This document shows positions 44,057-53,006 of a stretch of 64,000 nucleotides of DNA, piece after piece (within the stretch, counting starts at the first letter, position 1; each line of letters begins with the position of its first letter). Made by a program: the position numbers and the translations under genes. Under the pieces are notes generated by a model. The model did no database searches. It was not told the DNA's origin and worked only from the letters and a program-made list of their open reading frames with translations. Source of the DNA: Poriferisodalis sp965116715. GTDB lineage: Bacteria; Actinomycetota; Acidimicrobiia; Acidimicrobiales; Poriferisodalaceae. The DNA lies in assembly GCA_965116715.1 (NCBI GenBank), contig OZ220724.1:2852001-2916000 (forward strand). Reading direction: 5' to 3'.

Positions 44057-44842
44057 CTAGACGACGGGAGTCAGGCCGCCGTCGATGTTGATGGCTGTGC
44101 CGGTGACGTAGCTGGCGGCGTCGCTGGCGAGGAACAGTGCCAGATTGGCGAACTCTTGGGCGTCGCCCATGCGGCCGGCGGGGATGCGATCGCCCGTGGC
44201 CGCAACGAAATCCTCGAAGGTGTCGTAGCCGCCTTCGCGCTCCCAGCGAGTGCGCCATTGGTGGGTGACCAGCAGTCCGGTGATGAGCGCATTCACCAGC
44301 ACGCCGTCAGGCGCGAACTCCGACGCCAGGGCCTTGGTCATCGCCAGGCCGGCGGCCCGGCTCGCCGAGGTCGGGCATGTCCGTGCGCTCGCCGCCTTGG
44401 CGCCGACGTTGAGCGTGTTGATGATGCGCCCCCAGCCCTGGTCGCGCATGTGGGGGATGCACCAGCGGCACAGCCGGATCGCCGAGAACAGCTTCAGGTC
44501 CAGGTCGTCCTGCCAGTCCTCGTCGGTGATCTCGAGAAACGGTCGCGCATTGGAGGTGCCGGAGTTGTTGACCAGGATGTCGATGGGCCCGCACGTCGCC
44601 ACCGCTTCGGCGTGAGCACGGGTGATCTCGTCGGGCACGCGCACGTCGGCTGAGATCGCAGCGTGGGCGCCGTCCGGGCCCACAGCATGCAGTGCCTCCA
44701 GCGTCTCATCGAGCACGTTCTGGTTGCGAGCGACCACCGCCACCGAAGCACCTGCGGCCGCGAACGTCTCGGCCATAGCGCGGCCCAGACCCCGGCTGCC
44801 GCCGGTGATGAGTGCTGTGCGGCCATCGAGTCTCAGTTCCAT
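44057..44842 (-). CDS. SDR-fold protein lacking the usual Tyr/Lys catalytic pair
   Basis: A 261-residue Rossmann protein with ITGGSRGLG (13-20), NNSGTSNAR (92-100) and a C-terminal NIDGGLTPVV, so cofactor binding looks intact. Where an SDR has Tyr-x-x-x-Lys, this protein has Thr158-S-A-S-Arg162 (TCPTSASRAAG). From memory, actinobacterial SDR-like proteins with an SRAAG-type segment form a recognisable group, so this may be family-wide rather than a mutation. Oxidoreductase activity is therefore uncertain. It is divergent from the alcohol dehydrogenase gene. Confidence 0.85.
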   Translation of the reverse strand: MELRLDGRTALITGGSRGLGRAMAETFAAAGASVAVVARNQNVLDETLEALHAVGPDGAHAAISADVRVPDEITRAHAEAVATCGPIDILVNNSGTSNARPFLEITDEDWQDDLDLKLFSAIRLCRWCIPHMRDQGWGRIINTLNVGAKAASARTCPTSASRAAGLAMTKALASEFAPDGVLVNALITGLLVTHQWRTRWEREGGYDTFEDFVAATGDRIPAGRMGDAQEFANLALFLASDAASYVTGTAINIDGGLTPVV

Positions 44843-44967
44843 GCGCGCACCATATGGGTCGGACGGCGTGCCGCGCCATGTGCGGGGCTTCGTTCCGTGC
44901 TCATCGGGGGTCCCGCCGACCGCTGGGGCCTGGAGCGTCGGGGCCGGTCGCGCGCGACCATGTGGGC

Positions 44968-45999
44968 ATGCGAACGGGACTGGTGACGGGCAAGGAGCAA
45001 TTCGAGCTGCGGGAGGTCGACGAACCGACGCCCGGGCCGGGCGAGGCGCTGGTGGAGATCGCGCTCTGCGGGATCTGCGGCAGCGATGTGCGTGCCTATG
45101 CAGAGGGCTGGCCCTACGCGCCGGGCATCTGCGGCCACGAGTGGGTCGGCACCGTCGTCGCTGTGGACAGCGACGTTCAGCTGGTGGACACCGGCGACCG
45201 GGTCACGGGCGGGCTGGCACCGGGCTGCGGCCAGTGCCCAGAATGCCGCGCCGATCACCCCGCCTACTGCTCGGTGGCCCGCTCGTACTACATGGGCCCC
45301 AAGGCCCCGGCCTCGGGCGGTTTCGCGCCGTTCATGGCAGCCAGCGCAGACCGGCTGGTGCGGGTGCCCGACGAGCTCAGCGATGACGACGCCGCCGTGA
45401 TCGAGCCCACGTCGGTCGCATTGCACGCTGTGCGCCGCAGCCGCATGCGAGCCGGCGACGTGGCGTGCGTCGTCGGCTGCGGCCCGATCGGCTTGCTCGT
45501 CGCGCAGTGTGCACAGCTTGCCGGAGCCGGGAAGGTGATTGCCGTCGAACCCGACACCCACCGGCGCCAGCTCGCGCTCGAAGTCGGGGCCGATGTGGCG
45601 GTTGCGCCCGGTGCCGAGATGCGGGAAGCGGTGAACGAGGCCACCGACGGCCTGCGGGCCGACATCGCCTTCGACTGCGCTGGCATCCCGCAGACCATCC
45701 AGCAGTCGGTGGACATGGTGCGTTACGGCGGCTCGGTCTGCATCGTCGGCGTGACCGGCAGCGACGCCACCATCCGCCCCAACCGCTGGCTGTTCAAGGA
45801 GATCTCGGTGGACACATCGCTGGCATTCACGCTCGACGAGATGCGCGCCGCGGCCGGCTTCATCGCCGACGGCCGCATCAGCGTGGCCTCGCTGGTGCAG
45901 GGCACCGTGACGCTCGACGAGCTGCCCCAGACCATCGACGATCTCGCCACCAGACGCAACACGTCGATCAAGCTGCTGGTCGATCCGACTGCCGGCTGA
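44968..45999 (+). CDS. Zinc-dependent alcohol dehydrogenase (MDR family)
   Basis: A 343-residue medium-chain dehydrogenase. Catalytic zinc ligands are in CGICGSDV and CGHEWVG; the four structural-zinc Cys are in GCGQCPECRADHPAYC; the nucleotide-binding motif is GCGPIGLL. The fold matches sorbitol/threonine dehydrogenase-like enzymes that oxidise secondary alcohols with NAD(P). The substrate is unknown. The ATG at 44968 starts the conserved catalytic domain; upstream in-frame sequence is not conserved-looking. A divergent promoter is shared with the SDR-like gene. Confidence 0.92.
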   Translation: MRTGLVTGKEQFELREVDEPTPGPGEALVEIALCGICGSDVRAYAEGWPYAPGICGHEWVGTVVAVDSDVQLVDTGDRVTGGLAPGCGQCPECRADHPAYCSVARSYYMGPKAPASGGFAPFMAASADRLVRVPDELSDDDAAVIEPTSVALHAVRRSRMRAGDVACVVGCGPIGLLVAQCAQLAGAGKVIAVEPDTHRRQLALEVGADVAVAPGAEMREAVNEATDGLRADIAFDCAGIPQTIQQSVDMVRYGGSVCIVGVTGSDATIRPNRWLFKEISVDTSLAFTLDEMRAAAGFIADGRISVASLVQGTVTLDELPQTIDDLATRRNTSIKLLVDPTAG

Positions 46000-46097
46000 G
46001 CGAAGTTCCCGCGGCGTCACCGGCAGGCACCCCGAGCACGGCCGTACGCTCTGTGCGGAGTTGCCGACCAGAGGCGAGCAGTCAGAACGGGGGTCGC

Positions 46098-47648
46098 ATG
46101 AGCTGGGAGCCTGAGATCGCCGAGCTGCGTCGCCGCGAAGCGTTCGCCGAGGCGCTCGGCGGACCTGACAAGGTCGAGCGGCAGCACTTCTTCGGCAAGA
46201 TGACCGTGCGCGAGCGCATCGACGCCATCGCCGACAAGGGCTCGTTCCACGAGATCGGCAAGACCGCCGGCGTTGCCGAATATGACGATCACGGCAATCT
46301 CGTCCACCTGACGCCGTCGAACTTCGTCTTCGGCCTCGCCCGCATCGACGACCGCCCAGTGGTCCTGTCGGGCGACGATTTCACGGTGCGCGGCGGCTCC
46401 TCCGACGCCACCATCCCGGAAAAGCGGAATGCGGCGGAATCCATGGCGTACGAGATGCGGCTGCCGCACATCCGGCTGGTGGACGGCATGGGCGGCGGTG
46501 GTTCCGTGAAGTCCATCGAGATTGCGGGCCGCACGTACATCCCCGAACTGCGGGGCTGGGACGTCATCGTGAACCATCTCTCGGTGGCCCCATCGGTGTC
46601 GCTGGCGCTGGGCTCGGTGGCGGGCATCGGCGCCGCCCGGGTGGCCACGGCGCATTACTCGGTCATCGTGCGCGACACCGCGCAGATGATGATCGCCGGG
46701 CCGGCACTCGTCGAGCAGGCCTCGCTGGGCGATCACGGCAAGGAAGAGCTGGGCCACGCCGACATCCACACGGCCAACGGCGCCATCGACGACGTGGTGG
46801 ACAGCGAGGACGATGCGTTCGAACGCGCCCGCCGATTCCTGTCGTATCTGCCCCCCAACGTGGACGAGCTGCCCGAGCGGCTGCTCACCGGCGACAGCCC
46901 GCAGCGCCGCGATGACGAGCTGATCTCGGTGGTGCCGCGGGAGCCGCGGCGCGTCTACAAGATGCGCTCGATCATCTCCTCGGTCTGCGACCACGACAGC
47001 TTCTTCGAGATCGGAAGCCGCTGGGGGCGTTCGATCATCACCGGTCTGGCGCGTCTGGACGGGTGGCCGGTGGCCGTCTTCGCTGAGGATCCCTACGTCT
47101 ATGGCGGCGGGTGGACAGCGGACAGCTGCCGCAAGCTCATCCGACTGCTCGACACCGCCTCCACGTTCCACCTGCCGGTGGTGCACCTGGCGGACTGCCC
47201 GGGCTTCCTGATCGGCAAGGAATCCGAGGAGAGCGGGACGATCCGGTTCGGATCTGCCGCCCTCGCGGCGCTGGGGCAGCTCACCGCGCCGTTTGCCTGC
47301 GTGGTCATCCGCAAGGCCTTCGGCGTCGCGGGTGCGGCCAACAACCAGCCGGGCGCCCGCAGCTTCCGGGTGGCGTGGCCGTCGGGCGACTGGGGCTCGC
47401 TGCCCATCGAGGGCGGCCTCGAGGTGGCCTACAAGCAGGACCTCGCCGACAGCGACACGCCAGACGAGCTGCTGGCCGAGATCCGCGAGCGGCTCAACAG
47501 CGTCCGCTCGCCGCACCGCTCGGCCGAGTTCTTCGAGATCGAGGAGATCATCGACCCCCGCGACACACGTCCGGTGCTGTGCGAGTGGGTCGACCTCGCC
47601 CGCCGCACCCTGCGGCCCGGGCCGAGTTCGTTTGGTTACCGGCCTTGA
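46098..47648 (+). CDS. Acyl-CoA carboxylase beta (carboxyltransferase) subunit
   Basis: A 516-residue biotin-dependent carboxyltransferase of the propionyl/methylcrotonyl-CoA carboxylase type. The N-terminal crotonase fold shows GKMTVRERIDAIADKGSF, RPVVLSGDDFTVRGGS and GMGGGGSVKS; the C-terminal fold shows VCDHDSFFEIGSRWG, HLADCPGFLIGKESEESG and FGVAGAANNQPG. It moves CO2 from carboxybiotin to an acyl-CoA. No alpha (biotin carboxylase) subunit is in the window, so the partner is elsewhere. ATG 46098 follows a GGGG stretch. It precedes the acyl-CoA dehydrogenase gene by 56 bases. Confidence 0.88.
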   Translation: MSWEPEIAELRRREAFAEALGGPDKVERQHFFGKMTVRERIDAIADKGSFHEIGKTAGVAEYDDHGNLVHLTPSNFVFGLARIDDRPVVLSGDDFTVRGGSSDATIPEKRNAAESMAYEMRLPHIRLVDGMGGGGSVKSIEIAGRTYIPELRGWDVIVNHLSVAPSVSLALGSVAGIGAARVATAHYSVIVRDTAQMMIAGPALVEQASLGDHGKEELGHADIHTANGAIDDVVDSEDDAFERARRFLSYLPPNVDELPERLLTGDSPQRRDDELISVVPREPRRVYKMRSIISSVCDHDSFFEIGSRWGRSIITGLARLDGWPVAVFAEDPYVYGGGWTADSCRKLIRLLDTASTFHLPVVHLADCPGFLIGKESEESGTIRFGSAALAALGQLTAPFACVVIRKAFGVAGAANNQPGARSFRVAWPSGDWGSLPIEGGLEVAYKQDLADSDTPDELLAEIRERLNSVRSPHRSAEFFEIEEIIDPRDTRPVLCEWVDLARRTLRPGPSSFGYRP

Positions 47649-47704
47649 GCCAACGCAGGCGCGTGCGTGGCAGACTCAGCGGCGGATAACAGGGGAGCGC
47701 AACG

Positions 47705-48955
47705 ATGGATCCCACCTACACCGACGAGGCCGAGGACTACCGGGAGAAGATCCAGGCATTCCTGGCTGAGCATCTCCCGGAGAACTGGGGCGGCATGGGC
47801 CGGCTCTCCGAAGAGGCGAGCGAGACCTTCGTCGAGGAGTGGCGTGCGCTCTTGGCCGAGAATCAGCTGCTCGCGGTGTCATGGCCGGTCGAGTACGGCG
47901 GCGCAGGCCTCAGCGAGGTCGAGCGGATCGTGCTGGCCGAGGAGTTCGCCAAGGCCGGCGTGCCCACCGGCGGCGACAACGACGGTTTCAGCATCACGAT
48001 GGTCGGCAACGCCATCATCGAGTGCGGCACCGAGGAGCAGAAGCGCCACTTCCTGCCCAAGATCATCTCGGGCGAGCACCGCTGGTGCCAGGGCTACAGC
48101 GAGCCGGACAGCGGCTCAGACCTCGCCAACCTGGGCACCCGTGCGGTGCTCGACGGCGACGAGTGGGTGATCAACGGCCAGAAGATCTGGACATCCAGCG
48201 GCCACACTGCCAACTGGATCTTCGTGCTGTGCCGCACCAACCCCGCCGAAGCCAAGCACCGCGGCATCTCGTTCCTGCTGGTGCCGGTAGACCAGCCCGG
48301 CGTCGAGATGCGCCCGATCATCAACATCAACAACCGGCACGACTTCAACGAGGTGTTCTTCACCGACGCCAAGACAGCGAAAGAGAACGTCGTCGGCGAC
48401 GTGAACGACGGCTGGCGGGTGGCAAACGTGCTGCTCGGCTTCGAGCGCGGTCATGGTGCCACCACCGATGCGCTGCGCTTCCGTGACGAGCTTGACCGGA
48501 TCACCGCTGAGGCCGTCGAGCGAGGTGCCGCCGCCGATCCGCTCATGCGACAGGATCTCGCCCGGGCGCACACCAAGGTCGAGATCATGCGCTGGATGGG
48601 CCAGCGCAACGTCACCAACGTGCTGGCCGGCAACGCACCCGGTCCCGAGTCGTCGCTGCACAAGCTGCTGTGGAGCGAGTACCACAAGTGGGTGACCGAG
48701 CTGTCGATGGAGCTGCTGGGCATGGAGGCGACTGCGCCCAGCGGGCATCCCGCAGCGCATGGCATCAACACCGACGCGGTCGGCGTCGAGTTCTCGTCGC
48801 TGGCGTGGGTGCAGACCTTCATGGGCGCCCGGCCGGGCACGATCTACGCGGGCACCTCGGAGATCCAGCGCAACATCATCGGCGACCGGGTACTCGGGCT
48901 GCCGCGTGAGCCGCGTGCCGACGGCGGCCCTTGGAACGAGATCGGCAAGAACTAG
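47705..48955 (+). CDS. Acyl-CoA dehydrogenase
   Basis: A 416-residue acyl-CoA dehydrogenase. Conserved blocks are CQGYSEPDSGSDLANL, VINGQKIWTSSGHTAN, GWRVANVLLGFERG and TIYAGTSEIQRNIIGDRVLGLPRE. The residue before GTSEIQ is Ala rather than Glu, as in the FadE-like group whose base lies elsewhere. It likely works with the carboxyltransferase and SDR in a CoA-thioester pathway on the same strand (46098-49764). An AGGGGAGCGCAACG leader with GGGGAG precedes the ATG. Confidence 0.9.
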   Translation: MDPTYTDEAEDYREKIQAFLAEHLPENWGGMGRLSEEASETFVEEWRALLAENQLLAVSWPVEYGGAGLSEVERIVLAEEFAKAGVPTGGDNDGFSITMVGNAIIECGTEEQKRHFLPKIISGEHRWCQGYSEPDSGSDLANLGTRAVLDGDEWVINGQKIWTSSGHTANWIFVLCRTNPAEAKHRGISFLLVPVDQPGVEMRPIININNRHDFNEVFFTDAKTAKENVVGDVNDGWRVANVLLGFERGHGATTDALRFRDELDRITAEAVERGAAADPLMRQDLARAHTKVEIMRWMGQRNVTNVLAGNAPGPESSLHKLLWSEYHKWVTELSMELLGMEATAPSGHPAAHGINTDAVGVEFSSLAWVQTFMGARPGTIYAGTSEIQRNIIGDRVLGLPREPRADGGPWNEIGKN

Positions 48956-48981
48956 ATCCGCAAGAACTCAGGGAGTCCACC

Positions 48982-49764
48982 ATGGAACTGCGACTGGACG
49001 GCAAGACCGCGCTCGTGACCGGCGGCTCGGCCGGCATCGGCAAGGGCATCGCGAAGTCGTTCGCCGATGCGGGCGCGAATGTGATGATCACGAGCCGCAA
49101 GGCCGACAAGTGCGAGGCGGCAGTGGCCGATCTGGCCGAGACCGCCAGCGGCGAGGTGAGCTACATCGCCGCGCACATCGGCCACCTCGATCAGGCTGAG
49201 CGGGTGATGGGCGAGACCATCGAGCGCTTCGGATCGCTGGACATCCTGGTCAACAATGCGGCCACCAATCCCTGGGCGGGACCCATGGTGGACTGCGACA
49301 TCCCGCGCCTCGACAAGACCTACGAGGTGAACCTGCGGGCGCCGCTGCAGTGGACGCAGATCGCAAGGCAGATGTGGATGGGCGAGCACGGCGGCTCGGT
49401 GATCAACATCGCATCGGTGGGCGGCCACCACACGTCCGAAGCGCTGGGCGTCTATTGCATGTTCAAGGATGCGCTCATGCACATGACCCGGCAGCTCGCC
49501 GCCGAGCTGGGTCCCAAGATGCGGGTCAACTGCATCGCGCCGGGGCTGATCCGCACTGATTTCGCTCGTGTTCTGTGGGATGGGCCGCGCGGGCAGATGA
49601 TCGCCGACCAGCTCCCCATGAAGCGGCTCGGCGAGCCGTCCGACATCGGCGAGGCAGCGCTGTTCCTGTCCGCTGCCGGCTCGTGGTTGACCGGGCATGT
49701 CATGGACATCGACGGCGGCGAGTGCGTCAAGATCTCCGGAGAGCTGCCGCTCGAAGAGGGCTAG
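48982..49764 (+). CDS. Short-chain dehydrogenase/reductase
   Basis: A 260-residue classical SDR: VTGGSAGIG (12-20), NNAATNPWAG, INIASVGG (catalytic Ser) and Tyr158-C-M-F-Lys162. The active site is complete, unlike the SDR-like protein at 44057-44842, which shares the MELRLDG start and the same positions 158/162. The conserved GLIRTDFARVLW and the terminal GGECVKI are normal. It likely acts on a beta-hydroxyacyl or related substrate in the preceding acyl-CoA gene group, 26 bases after the dehydrogenase stop. Confidence 0.9.
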   Translation: MELRLDGKTALVTGGSAGIGKGIAKSFADAGANVMITSRKADKCEAAVADLAETASGEVSYIAAHIGHLDQAERVMGETIERFGSLDILVNNAATNPWAGPMVDCDIPRLDKTYEVNLRAPLQWTQIARQMWMGEHGGSVINIASVGGHHTSEALGVYCMFKDALMHMTRQLAAELGPKMRVNCIAPGLIRTDFARVLWDGPRGQMIADQLPMKRLGEPSDIGEAALFLSAAGSWLTGHVMDIDGGECVKISGELPLEEG

Positions 49765-49810
49765 CTTCGTTGCCGCGAGCAGAACTGGCCATGCCTCGCT
49801 CCTCGGGTCG

Positions 49811-50941
49811 TCAGTCGAAGGGATTGGCCAACTCGGCCGGATCTCGTGAAGACATGATGGCCTCGCGAAGCTCGCGCAGTTGCGCGCCTGCGCGGTAGTA
49901 GCGCCCGCGTTTCTCTCCTTCGGGGACCAGCAAGTCCGCATCAACGAGTCGGCGCAGGTCGCGGCTGGCCGCTTCATCGCTGAGGCTCTCGGCCATGGCT
50001 CGGTAGGTCGCATTGCGAACCCGCAGTCCGTTGGCGGCCATCGCGAGCGCGTTCGATGTGCGTGCCGGCAACGACAGCCCAGATGAGATTCGTTCGAGTT
50101 CATCCCACATGCGCTCGGCTTCTCGAACGCGCCGCAGTTCAACTCGCCCTTGGCGTAGGTGAGCCGTGAGGATGAAGCGAATCCAAGGGCGCGAATCGCG
50201 CTGGGGTTGCCATGAGCCGCCTCCGACCGAGCCGAGCACGTCGTAGTAAGCGTGTGTGTTGTTGCCGAGGTATTCCTCAAGCGAGCCGAACACCCGATCC
50301 CCGGCTCCTTCCCGTGCGAGCACCAGAGTCTGGAGGCACCGCGCCATTCGGCCATTGCCATCTCGGAACGGATGGATCATGACGAGATTCAGGTGAGCCA
50401 TGGCGGCCCGCACGATCGGTGACTCGCCCGGTGTTGGCCGATTGAGTGCCGCCACGAGGCTGTCGATCAGCCCAGGAACGATGTCGATGTCCGGGCCTTC
50501 GTAGACAACGACTTCGCGTTCGTCGTCGCGTACATAGATGTCTCCGATACGCCATTGGCCAGGTCGATCTGCGAGATCGTGCTTCATCATCATGAAATGC
50601 AGGCTGCGCAGCAGATCTGGGCTGTAACTCGGATCGGGATCATCTGCGAGTTGCAGGACGTATGTCATGGCGTCGCGGTAGCCGATGAGCGCTTTTCGAG
50701 TCTCCTCGGTTGCATCGAGGGGCTCAACGTCCTCGCCGATGGCGACAGCGTCGTCGAGCGACGCGTGAAAACCCTCGATGCTGTTGGATCCGCGCGTCGC
50801 GCGCGCTCGTGCCATGCGCCGTAACAATCCGTGCCACCGCCGTGGTTGCCTCAGCCGGTAGCTGAGGCGTTGTCTGAGGTCGTCGATCTCGGCAAGGACG
50901 CGCAGTTCGACTTCATCTAACTGGGGAGTCTCGAACAACAT
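49811..50941 (-). CDS. Fic family protein (AMP-transferase type)
   Basis: A 376-residue Fic protein. The N-terminal helical part carries SNSIEG (52-57), the (S/T)xxxE(G/N) inhibitory motif, so self-inhibition is built in. The core HPFRDGNGR (190-198) is the canonical HxFx(D/E)GNGRxxR motif for nucleotide transfer. The C-terminal part (after about 260) is a winged-helix-like domain. It probably transfers AMP to a protein target; the target is unknown. It converges with the SDR gene and its promoter region holds the inverted repeat at 50982-50999. Confidence 0.92.
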   Translation of the reverse strand: MLFETPQLDEVELRVLAEIDDLRQRLSYRLRQPRRWHGLLRRMARARATRGSNSIEGFHASLDDAVAIGEDVEPLDATEETRKALIGYRDAMTYVLQLADDPDPSYSPDLLRSLHFMMMKHDLADRPGQWRIGDIYVRDDEREVVVYEGPDIDIVPGLIDSLVAALNRPTPGESPIVRAAMAHLNLVMIHPFRDGNGRMARCLQTLVLAREGAGDRVFGSLEEYLGNNTHAYYDVLGSVGGGSWQPQRDSRPWIRFILTAHLRQGRVELRRVREAERMWDELERISSGLSLPARTSNALAMAANGLRVRNATYRAMAESLSDEAASRDLRRLVDADLLVPEGEKRGRYYRAGAQLRELREAIMSSRDPAELANPFD

Positions 50942-50981
50942 GCCTGTAACTCAAACAGTATCCGCTATCAAGGCAATTAAT

Positions 50982-50999
50982 AATTGTCTATTGACAATT
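50982..50999 (-). promoter_or_regulatory. Inverted repeat upstream of fic
   Basis: AATTGTC (50982-50988) and GACAATT (50993-50999) are perfect 7-bp arms around TATT, 41 bases before the Fic start in an AT-rich patch between 50955 and 51005. It may be an operator bound by a regulator such as the Fic protein's own winged-helix domain; this is an inference. Confidence 0.45.
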
Positions 51000-51090
51000 T
51001 ATAACCGACTATCGTGGGTCCGCAACCTTGGCAAGGGGCAGGCATGTAGCTGCAAACGACGCTGCGGCGAGTTCTGCGATATGGCAGGGG

Positions 51091-51894
51091 TTACTGCTCT
51101 ACGACCAGCTTGAAGCGGGTGGCAAGCCAGTCGGCGACGGCCTGGGGGTCTTCGACCATGGCGTTGTGGCCGAGACCGCCGAAGACGTACGGCTCGGTGA
51201 CGCCGGCTGCATGAGGGTTGGTCGCTGCGACCGCGGCCAAGTCAGCGTGATGATCCGGCGCCACGAGCGGGTCATGCTCGCCGATCGCCATCGCGACCGT
51301 GCACTTCGCCGCCGGCAGCAGGCCTGTCATGTCCGGCGGGCCCACGCCGATGGTGGCGGGATCCTGAGTCGTGCGCCAGCGACCTGACTGGTCGGGATCG
51401 CGTGTGACGCCAGCCGCGACTGCGGCGGCGATGCGTTCGTCGTCCGCGTCGACGACGCCGAACAGTCCGGACAGCTTCAAGAACCAGTCGACGGCTCCGG
51501 CACGGTCGTCGAACAGCCGAGGCGGTCGCGCCGCAAGGTCCGGCATGCGAGCCAGTTCCTCGTCCGACCAGCGCAGCTTCACCCCGACGGTGGCCACGCC
51601 GACCGGCGGCGGTCCGAACCAACCTGAGGCCAGCGCGAGAGCGACGGCACCGCCCATGGAATGACCGACAACGGCGTAGGGCTGTCCGCCGAACTCGCGC
51701 TGCAGTGCCTCGGCTGCATCTGCCGCCATGGCCCCGAACGTGTAGGGACCGCGCCACGGCGCTTCGCCGTGCCCGCGAATGTCGGGCGCGTACACGGTGC
51801 CGCCCGCCGACTCCACCATCTGGGCCACGCCGTCCCACACGTGCCGGTTCGCGCCGAGCCCATGCAGCAACACCAGAGCCGACAGCTCAGCCAC
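51091..51894 (-). CDS. Alpha/beta hydrolase
   Basis: A 267-residue alpha/beta hydrolase. The nucleophile elbow is GHSMGG with Ser79, the oxyanion region is LLHGLGANRHVW, the acid is probably the Asp in GEHDPLV, and the His is in GGLGHNAM, so the catalytic triad is complete. The strand-loop PDIRGHG is typical. The substrate (ester, lactone or epoxide) is not determined. The start is GTG at 51894. It is on the same strand as, and downstream of, the enoyl-CoA hydratase gene. Confidence 0.9.
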   Translation of the reverse strand: MAELSALVLLHGLGANRHVWDGVAQMVESAGGTVYAPDIRGHGEAPWRGPYTFGAMAADAAEALQREFGGQPYAVVGHSMGGAVALALASGWFGPPPVGVATVGVKLRWSDEELARMPDLAARPPRLFDDRAGAVDWFLKLSGLFGVVDADDERIAAAVAAGVTRDPDQSGRWRTTQDPATIGVGPPDMTGLLPAAKCTVAMAIGEHDPLVAPDHHADLAAVAATNPHAAGVTEPYVFGGLGHNAMVEDPQAVADWLATRFKLVVEQ

Positions 51895-51954
51895 GGTCTC
51901 GTCCAGGGATCTGCCGGTGGTGGCTGCAGCAGTCGCAATCCGCGCCGGTCGGGT

Positions 51955-52893
51955 TCATCGGGGTCGCTCGCCGTAGTCGCCGTGGGGAGCGTCGCGCTCA
52001 GCGATGACCTGGCGGAATCCCTTGGTCTCGAAGTCCTCCACCCAGCGATAGGCCTCCTCGGTATGCCTGGTGACGCCATCAAAATAGGTGCCCAGCAGCT
52101 GGCTGGTGCGCAGGCCCATGTTCTCGAAGGCCTGGTTGATGAGCAGCTTGTTGAGCGCGAGCTGGTTGGCGGGGATGTGAGCGAGCCGCCGGGCGAACGC
52201 CTCGACCCGTTCGCCGAGTTCGTCGGGCGGGTGCACGTAGGCGACGAGACCGATGCGATGAGCTGTTTCGGCGTCGATGGCATCGCCCGACAGCAGGAAC
52301 TGCTTCGCGTGCTCGAGGCCCAGCCGGTACACCCACATCATCGTGGTGGGCGTGCCGTAGATGCGCGACGGGGCGTAGCCGATATGCGCGTCGTCGGCCA
52401 TGAACAGCAGGTCGCAGCACAGGATCATGTCGGTGGCCCCGCCGATGGCCCAGCCGTGGATCTGGCCGAGCACCGGCTTGGGGCACTCCCAGATCTTCAT
52501 GAACCGCTTCACGTTGTGGCCCATGAACTGCCAGTCGCGTACCGGGTCCCAAGCGCCTTCACGGGGTTTCGGGCCGGGGGCGCCATAGGGGCTGCCCCAT
52601 GAGTCGTACAGCTCGTCGGCGCCCGAGCCGCTGCCCCCGCCGGGGTTGAGGTCGTAGCCCGCCGTGAGCGTGGGGCCATTGCCTCGGATGACGATCGAGC
52701 GGACGTTGCGAGACGCTGTCGCTCGGTCGATGCCGTCTGCCACACCGGCGATGACGCCCTCGGTGAGCGTGTTCATGCGCTCGGGACGGTTGAGCGTGAT
52801 GAAGGCCACGGTGTCGTCTTCGTCGTACAGCACCACCGGCGCGGTGCCGCCCGCTTCCGAATCGCTCCCGGTCGTTCCCGCCTCGGAGTTCAT
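51955..52893 (-). CDS. Enoyl-CoA hydratase/isomerase family protein
   Basis: A 312-residue crotonase-fold protein. The oxyanion-hole blocks are GNGPTLTAGYDL (first) and HGWAIGGATDMILCCDLLF (second); the later TTMMWVYRLGLEHAKQFLLSGD and AYVHPPDEL segments complete the fold. A Gly/Ser-rich insert of about 25 residues follows the first block, longer than usual. Enoyl-CoA hydratases add water to trans-2-enoyl-CoA; the exact substrate is unknown. The ATG at 52893 begins at a short disordered N-terminus before the domain. Confidence 0.9.
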   Translation of the reverse strand: MNSEAGTTGSDSEAGGTAPVVLYDEDDTVAFITLNRPERMNTLTEGVIAGVADGIDRATASRNVRSIVIRGNGPTLTAGYDLNPGGGSGSGADELYDSWGSPYGAPGPKPREGAWDPVRDWQFMGHNVKRFMKIWECPKPVLGQIHGWAIGGATDMILCCDLLFMADDAHIGYAPSRIYGTPTTMMWVYRLGLEHAKQFLLSGDAIDAETAHRIGLVAYVHPPDELGERVEAFARRLAHIPANQLALNKLLINQAFENMGLRTSQLLGTYFDGVTRHTEEAYRWVEDFETKGFRQVIAERDAPHGDYGERPR

Positions 52894-53006
52894 GGCGCGG
52901 ACGCTAGCTGCGCACGCTCCGGTGCACGGTTGCGATCGTGAACGGGCCGTCCGGGACGCCGTCGTCGAAGACGGGCGGTCCGGGACAGGCGATCGCAGGC
53001 GGCTGC

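Noticed and set aside
46017..47516. A 499-codon minus-strand open frame opposite the carboxyltransferase gene
   Set aside because: Shadow of a conserved enzyme, with repetitive Arg/His-rich composition.
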